Part shown: one piece after another, positions 59,652 through 64,000 of the stretch
Numbering within the stretch: the stretch's first letter is position 1
Layout: the number at the start of each line of letters is the position of its first letter
Source: an uncultured Draconibacterium sp.
Lineage (GTDB): Bacteria; Bacteroidota; Bacteroidia; Bacteroidales; Prolixibacteraceae
Length of the DNA: 64,000 nt
NCBI RefSeq assembly: GCF_913063105.1
Contig: NZ_CAJXYQ010000007.1
Span: 124,001-188,000 of the forward strand
Direction: 5' to 3'
Made by a program: the position numbers and the translations under genes
Notes under the pieces: generated by a model
The model's database searches: none
What the model saw: only the letters and a program-made list of their open reading frames with translations
What the model was told of the DNA's origin: nothing

Positions 59652-60416
59652 ATGTTACTTGCAATAGATATAGGTAATACGAACATCGTTTTTGGTATTT
59701 ACGAAGATGAACAGTGCATAAGCGATTGGCGTATTCAAACCGATCAGTTAAAAACAGCCGATGAATACGAAGTGATTTTCAGATCGCTGTTAAGTGCCGG
59801 AAAAATATGCCGCACCGAAATTTCAGGAATTATTTTAAGCAGTGTAGTACCAACCTTACTGCACCCATTTCGCGAAATGCTTAGCGGGCTTTTTGAAAAA
59901 GCAAGCATTAACTTTGTAACTCCTGACATTTACGATAAACTACCTGTTAAAGTGTTAAATCCGTTTGAAATAGGAACCGACCTGGTTGCCAATGCTACTG
60001 CAGCCTACCAGAAATACGGCAACAACACAATGGTAATTGATTTTGGTACCGCTTTAACATTTACTACCATTGGAAATAACTCAGAGATTTTGGGCGTTGC
60101 CATTGCACCAGGCCTGCGCACTGCAGTTGGGGCTTTGGCCGGTAAAACCGCACAACTGCCGCAAATTCATCTTGCTCCTCCACCTTCGGTTTTAGGCGAA
60201 AACACCATCCATGCCATACAATCAGGAATAATATTTGGCTACACAGGGCTGGTAGATTCTATTGTAGATAGAACGGAAACAGAAATGAACAAAACACTTA
60301 CCATTGTTGCAACAGGTGGGCTGAGTGCAGTAATGGTTCCCTTAAGTAAAAAAGTAGAAATTGTTGAACCGATGCTTACCCTCGATGGCTTGATGCAAAT
60401 CAATTCATTTCTATAA
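59652..60416 (+). CDS. coaX: Type III pantothenate kinase
   Basis: 254 residues from the ATG at 59652; the frame is open upstream but only this start places the phosphate-binding motif [17 protein letters not shown] at the N-terminus. The ASKHA fold continues with [40 protein letters not shown] and a conserved [11 protein letters not shown]. The enzyme phosphorylates pantothenate in the first step of coenzyme A synthesis, independent of feedback by CoA. It is divergent from the receiver-domain gene, with 145 bases between them, and is followed by dxs. Confidence 0.95.
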   Translation: MLLAIDIGNTNIVFGIYEDEQCISDWRIQTDQLKTADEYEVIFRSLLSAGKICRTEISGIILSSVVPTLLHPFREMLSGLFEKASINFVTPDIYDKLPVKVLNPFEIGTDLVANATAAYQKYGNNTMVIDFGTALTFTTIGNNSEILGVAIAPGLRTAVGALAGKTAQLPQIHLAPPPSVLGENTIHAIQSGIIFGYTGLVDSIVDRTETEMNKTLTIVATGGLSAVMVPLSKKVEIVEPMLTLDGLMQINSFL

Positions 60417-60514
60417 CATCGTATTTCTCATTCATTTTTACAAGTAATTTTATTTCTTTTGCAATGAACAAACTGTGCCTTAACAGTTGTTATGTTTCTA
60501 TAATTTTCGGATAT

Positions 60515-62428
60515 ATGAGTGATGTGAAGGGGAAGCTGCTTGAATCAATAAACAATCCCGACGATTTAAAAAAAATACAGGTTGAACAACTCGAAAGTGT
60601 TTGTGGCGAACTGCGCGATTACATTATCGATGTGGTTTCAACCAATCCAGGGCATTTTGGAGCAAGCTTGGGTGTTGTTGAACTTACCGTTGCCCTTCAC
60701 TACGTCTACAACACTCCGTTTGACCAACTTATATGGGATGTTGGCCATCAGGCTTACGGACATAAAATACTTACCGAACGTAAAAATAAGTTTAACACCA
60801 ATCGAAAATTTAAAGGCATCAGCGGTTTTCCAAAACGCTCGGAGAGCGAATATGATGCTTTCGGTGTAGGGCACTCCTCCACTTCAATATCAGCTGCCCT
60901 TGGTATGGCTGTAGCCGCAAAAATTAAAGGCGAAACCGAACGGAAGGTTGTGGCAGTTATTGGCGATGGGGCAATGACTGGCGGAATGGCTTTTGAAGCA
61001 TTGAATAACGCAGGTGGAGAAAATGCCGATATCCTGGTTATTCTGAACGATAACAATATGGCCATCGACCCCAGCGTTGGCAGTTTAAACAAATATTTGT
61101 TGAATATTTCAAAGTCGGACACCTACAACCGAATGAAACATGACGTTTGGGAAGGATTGGGGAAACTCGATGGTTTTGGAGAAAAAGCAAGGCGGTTTAT
61201 TCAGAAAAACCAACATGCTTTAAAAAACATGATCTTTAAGGAAAATAACCTTTTTGAAGCCTTTAACTTCAGGTATTTCGGCCCTATTGATGGGCACGAC
61301 GTGGTTTACCTGGCCAAAGTATTAAACGACCTTAAAGATATTCCGGGACCAAAGCTTTTGCATGTAATTACCCAAAAAGGAAAAGGTTTTAAACAAGCTG
61401 AATTAAACCAAACCAAATGGCACGCTCCCGGAGTTTTTGATAAAGAAACCGGAGAAATTTACCAATGCGAATGCGCTGCTGACAGAGCACCTAAATTTCA
61501 GAATGTTTTTGGCGATACCCTGGTTGAGTTGGCCGAACAAAACGAAAAAATTGTTGGAATTACGCCTGCGATGCCTACCGGATGTTCCATGAATAAAATG
61601 ATTGCCAAAATGCCCGACCGTGCTTTTGATGTAGGCATTGCAGAGCAACATGCAGTAACATTTTCGGCTGGGCTTGCCGCCCAGGGTATGGTTCCTTTTT
61701 GCAATATCTACTCAACATTTATGCAGCGTGCCTACGACCAGGTTGTACACGATGTGGCCATACAAAACCTACCGGTAATTTTTTGTTTAGACCGCGGCGG
61801 ATTGGTTGGCGAAGATGGCCCCACCCACCATGGCGTGTTTGATATTGCCTACATGCGATCGATCCCGAACATGATTGTTTCTGCCCCGATGGACGAAATT
61901 GAACTGCGCAACCTGATGTACACAGCCCAACTTGCTGAAAATAATCAGCCTTTTTCAATACGTTACCCACGTGGATGTGGCATAAAAACCGACTGGAAAA
62001 AGCCCTTCGCTAAAATTGAAATTGGTAAAGGCCGAAAACTAAACGACGGAACAGATATTGCACTGCTAACTATAGGAAAAACAGGAACTTTTGTGCAAAG
62101 CGCAATTCAGCGACTTGCCGAAAAAAATATTTCTGCCGCACACTACGATATGCGTTTTGTAAAACCATTGGACAAGGCCCTGCTTGTTGAGATTTTTGAA
62201 AAATTTGATCAGCTTGTAACCATTGAAGACGGAACCATTCAGGGTGGTTTCGGTAGTGCAGTTCTTGAATTTATGGCTGAAAAAGGCTACAACAATAAAA
62301 TTAAAATATTAGGTATTCCCGATAAGTTTATTGAGCACGGAAGCCCAGAAGAACTCTACAAAGAATGTGGTATCGATTCCGAAGGTATTGTTCGTGCGGT
62401 TCAAGCACTTTTAGTTGAACACCAATAA
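60515..62428 (+). CDS. dxs: 1-deoxy-D-xylulose-5-phosphate synthase
   Basis: 637 residues from the ATG at 60515; an ATG 51 bases upstream would add an unusual Cys-rich extension. The order of motifs is standard: [34 protein letters not shown], the thiamine diphosphate site [29 protein letters not shown], and the pyrimidine domain with [17 protein letters not shown]. The enzyme condenses pyruvate and glyceraldehyde-3-phosphate for isoprenoid and thiamine or pyridoxal precursors. Full length. Confidence 0.97.
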   Translation: MSDVKGKLLESINNPDDLKKIQVEQLESVCGELRDYIIDVVSTNPGHFGASLGVVELTVALHYVYNTPFDQLIWDVGHQAYGHKILTERKNKFNTNRKFKGISGFPKRSESEYDAFGVGHSSTSISAALGMAVAAKIKGETERKVVAVIGDGAMTGGMAFEALNNAGGENADILVILNDNNMAIDPSVGSLNKYLLNISKSDTYNRMKHDVWEGLGKLDGFGEKARRFIQKNQHALKNMIFKENNLFEAFNFRYFGPIDGHDVVYLAKVLNDLKDIPGPKLLHVITQKGKGFKQAELNQTKWHAPGVFDKETGEIYQCECAADRAPKFQNVFGDTLVELAEQNEKIVGITPAMPTGCSMNKMIAKMPDRAFDVGIAEQHAVTFSAGLAAQGMVPFCNIYSTFMQRAYDQVVHDVAIQNLPVIFCLDRGGLVGEDGPTHHGVFDIAYMRSIPNMIVSAPMDEIELRNLMYTAQLAENNQPFSIRYPRGCGIKTDWKKPFAKIEIGKGRKLNDGTDIALLTIGKTGTFVQSAIQRLAEKNISAAHYDMRFVKPLDKALLVEIFEKFDQLVTIEDGTIQGGFGSAVLEFMAEKGYNNKIKILGIPDKFIEHGSPEELYKECGIDSEGIVRAVQALLVEHQ

Positions 62429-62509
62429 AACAAACCACCGGATCTTATTGTCGGTATAATATTTTTATCTTTAGGTCGTTCTCAAAAATGTACTTAAAAC
62501 CATTTTGTT

Positions 62510-63691
62510 TTGGACATATATCTGAAAAGACGACGGGGAAAAATTTTACTTCTATTTATTGCAGTACTTATTGGGGTTGCATCGTTGCTATACACCAACT
62601 GGCTTACAAAAAGAATGGCCATTGAAGAGCGCAACAAAGTTGAAATTTGGGCCGAAGCAACTAAAGGCATTATTGATGCGGGTATAAATATAACTTCGCC
62701 CGAAATGAGCCAACTACAAACACGTTACCTGAATTTTCTGATTATGGTAACCGAATTCAACTCAACCATTCCTATAATTGTAGTGAATTCCGACGGAAGT
62801 TTTAACACCGACCACAATATTCATTATCCCGCAGAAAGACGCAATGAAGTACTGAAAAGAGAACTGGAAAAAATGCAGGATTATGCAGAACCTATTCGAA
62901 TTGAATTTCCGGAAGAAGAATACCAGCTGCTCTATTACCGCGAGTCGTCTATTCTTCGCAACTTACGTCTTTATCCTGTTATTCAGCTTATTGTAATTCT
63001 TATTTTTATTGTGGTTGCCTATTTTGCATTTAATGCCACCAACCGCGCCGAACAAAACCAGGTTTGGGTGGGTATGTCGAAAGAAACCGCACATCAACTG
63101 GGTACGCCCATTTCGTCGCTTATGGCCTGGATTGAACTACTGAAGCTAAAAAATGTTGATCCGAACCTGATTAAAGAACTGGAACAAGATACAGCAAGGC
63201 TGGAGCGAATAACCGAACGTTTTTCAAAAATCGGGTCGAAACCGGAACTGCTTAATGTAAATTTGATTGAAGCTTTAAACTCGGCAATTAATTATTTAAA
63301 ACGCCGGTCTTCTGATAAAGTTAAATTTGAAATAAAATACGACCAGCAGGCAACAATTGAAATTCCTTTAAATGCGGCCTTGTTTTCGTGGGTAATCGAG
63401 AACCTGTGCAAAAATGCCATTGATGCCATGGGAAATAACGGCACCATCAGTATTGATGTAAGCGAAAAAGCCGACCAGGTTTGTATCGATCTTACTGATA
63501 CCGGTTGTGGAGTTTCCAAAAAACATCAAAAATCAATATTTCAACCAGGGTTTTCAACTAAAAAACGAGGCTGGGGCCTTGGTCTTTCCCTGGCAAAAAG
63601 AATTATTGAAATTTACCACAGTGGCCGTATCTATATCAAATGGTCTGAAATAGGTAAAGGAACTACTTTCCGAATAAATTTAAATAAATAG
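62510..63691 (+). CDS. Membrane sensor histidine kinase, probable TTG start
   Basis: 393 residues. Two membrane segments (about 11-30 and 155-173) bracket a periplasmic sensor domain of about 125 residues. No HAMP domain is obvious. The H-box is MSKETAHQLGTPISSLMAW with His195, followed by the N-box ENLCKNAIDAMG, G1 DTGCGV and G2 KKRGWGLGLSLAKRI. The only start that includes the first membrane segment in frame is TTG at 62510; the first in-frame ATG (62615) would delete it. It starts 81 bases after dxs, and a functional link to the membrane receiver protein at 59012-59506 is possible but unproven. Confidence 0.9.
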   Translation: MDIYLKRRRGKILLLFIAVLIGVASLLYTNWLTKRMAIEERNKVEIWAEATKGIIDAGINITSPEMSQLQTRYLNFLIMVTEFNSTIPIIVVNSDGSFNTDHNIHYPAERRNEVLKRELEKMQDYAEPIRIEFPEEEYQLLYYRESSILRNLRLYPVIQLIVILIFIVVAYFAFNATNRAEQNQVWVGMSKETAHQLGTPISSLMAWIELLKLKNVDPNLIKELEQDTARLERITERFSKIGSKPELLNVNLIEALNSAINYLKRRSSDKVKFEIKYDQQATIEIPLNAALFSWVIENLCKNAIDAMGNNGTISIDVSEKADQVCIDLTDTGCGVSKKHQKSIFQPGFSTKKRGWGLGLSLAKRIIEIYHSGRIYIKWSEIGKGTTFRINLNK

Positions 63692-63737
63692 CCATTGTAT
63701 TGAACTATTAAGTACCAATAATCATTCAAAAAAAAAT

Positions 63738-63830
63738 ATTTCTTCATCTGTTAAGGTCAACCAACTCTGGCTTAACCCTTTTGATTTACGAATAAACAGG
63801 AAAAATTCTGGCAATTTCTTCATCTGTTAA
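63738..63830. repeat. 17-base direct repeat before the YceD gene
   Basis: ATTTCTTCATCTGTTAA occurs at 63738-63754 and again at 63814-63830, 76 bases apart. The second copy lies 11 bases before the TAnnTTTG promoter element of the YceD gene, so both may be regulator sites or a duplicated leader fragment. Confidence 0.6.
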
Positions 63831-63841
63831 TAAAAAATTTA

Positions 63842-63849
63842 TACTTTTG
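63842..63849 (+). promoter_or_regulatory. -7 promoter element of the YceD gene
   Basis: TACTTTTG followed by CATCC is the form of the -7 element seen before highly expressed Bacteroidota genes. It lies 19 bases before the GTG start. The -33 side is a weak TTTC at 63815-63818. Confidence 0.7.
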
Positions 63850-63868
63850 CATCCACTTTTTTGGAATC

Positions 63869-64000
63869 GTGAGCTGGAAAAGCAAATATAACATTGAATT
63901 TAAAGGCCTTAAAGAAGGCCTTCATACTTACGATTTTGATATTGACAATAAGTTCTTTGAACATTTTGAAGAAAGCCTGGTTGACAACGGAGAAGTTAGG
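63869..64000 (+). CDS. YceD (DUF177) family protein, 5' part
   Basis: The first 44 codons, running off the window. After a GTG start the sequence SWKSKYNIEFKGLKEGLH is followed by YDFDIDNKFFEHFEESLVD, the usual N-terminus of DUF177 proteins (FKGLKEG and D-x-x-F-F-E-x-F-E-E-S). These are encoded directly before rpmF (ribosomal protein L32), plsX and fabH in many bacteria, and take part in 23S rRNA or ribosome assembly. The following genes are outside the window. No ATG precedes in frame, so GTG is the best start, though one further upstream TTG cannot be excluded. Confidence 0.8.
   Translation, partial: MSWKSKYNIEFKGLKEGLHTYDFDIDNKFFEHFEESLVDNGEVR

Noticed and set aside
63692..63868. tRNA or small structured RNA before the YceD gene
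   Set aside because: No cloverleaf or T-loop sequence (GTTCGA-type) could be found; only the direct repeat and promoter are supported.

Overview
The window looks like a chromosome segment of a free-living or sediment member of the Bacteroidota, probably Marinilabiliales (Prolixibacteraceae-like). This placement is an inference. It rests on TonB-dependent outer-membrane proteins with carboxypeptidase-regulatory N-domains, GIN-domain (DUF2807), DUF5723 and DUF4834 proteins, a GH97 enzyme, promoters of the TTTG / TAnnTTTG type, and near absence of Shine-Dalgarno sequences. No rRNA, tRNA, CRISPR array, intact insertion sequence or phage was found.

Region 1 (1-13.7 kb) is respiration, sulfur and envelope metabolism. 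After a truncated secreted protein and ComF come a tetrahaem NrfH-type cytochrome fused to a formylglycine-generating-enzyme-like domain and a Tat-exported Gfo/Idh/MocA oxidoreductase lipoprotein. Then follow a minus-strand rhodanese / porin / rhodanese-lipoprotein set and a convergent pair of Crp/Fnr regulators with N-terminal cysteines. A perfect TTGAT-N4-ATCAA box sits between the sulfur genes and the first regulator. A metallo-hydrolase and a retaining-type GH97 glycosidase close the region.

Region 2 (13.7-35.4 kb) starts with a 21-bp periodic repeat array. It continues with a BlaI/M56 sensor locus with three operators at 20-bp spacing, a TonB-type receptor, a CD225-like protein, two MscS channels with a DNPH1-like hydrolase, a C-terminal processing protease, two GIN-domain proteins, and DUF5723/DUF4834 proteins. 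A five-gene operon encodes homologues of FkbH, FkbI, FkbJ (acyl carrier protein) and FkbK plus a PglD-like acyltransferase. It is a complete hydroxymalonyl-ACP-type extender pathway with no polyketide synthase in view. Glycyl-tRNA synthetase follows.

Region 3 (35.5-56.7 kb) is a surface-polysaccharide locus. A plus-strand operon (YfhO, two GT2, GT4, acyltransferase) faces an AT-rich minus-strand block with a nonulosonic-acid module (synthase, KdsC-like phosphatase, cytidylyltransferase), a GT10-type transferase, an FkbM-type methyltransferase, a GT-B protein and a Wzx flippase. Upstream on the same strand lie a GT2, two membrane proteins and a complete WbpE-WbpD-WbpA-WbpB set for UDP-2,3-diacetamido-2,3-dideoxyglucuronate. 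The gap at 48.5-49.4 kb holds a second copy of the 21-bp array, paired REP-like hairpins and the C-terminal relic of a REP-associated tyrosine transposase.

Region 4 (56.8-64 kb) is housekeeping: alkyladenine DNA glycosylase, a POT peptide transporter, a receiver domain with a C-terminal membrane anchor, type III pantothenate kinase, DXP synthase, a membrane histidine kinase and the start of a YceD (DUF177) gene.

The most unusual items are the paired 21-bp arrays, the Fkb-type acyl-ACP operon next to a glycan locus, the phased BlaI operators, the cytochrome-FGE fusion and the membrane-anchored receiver.
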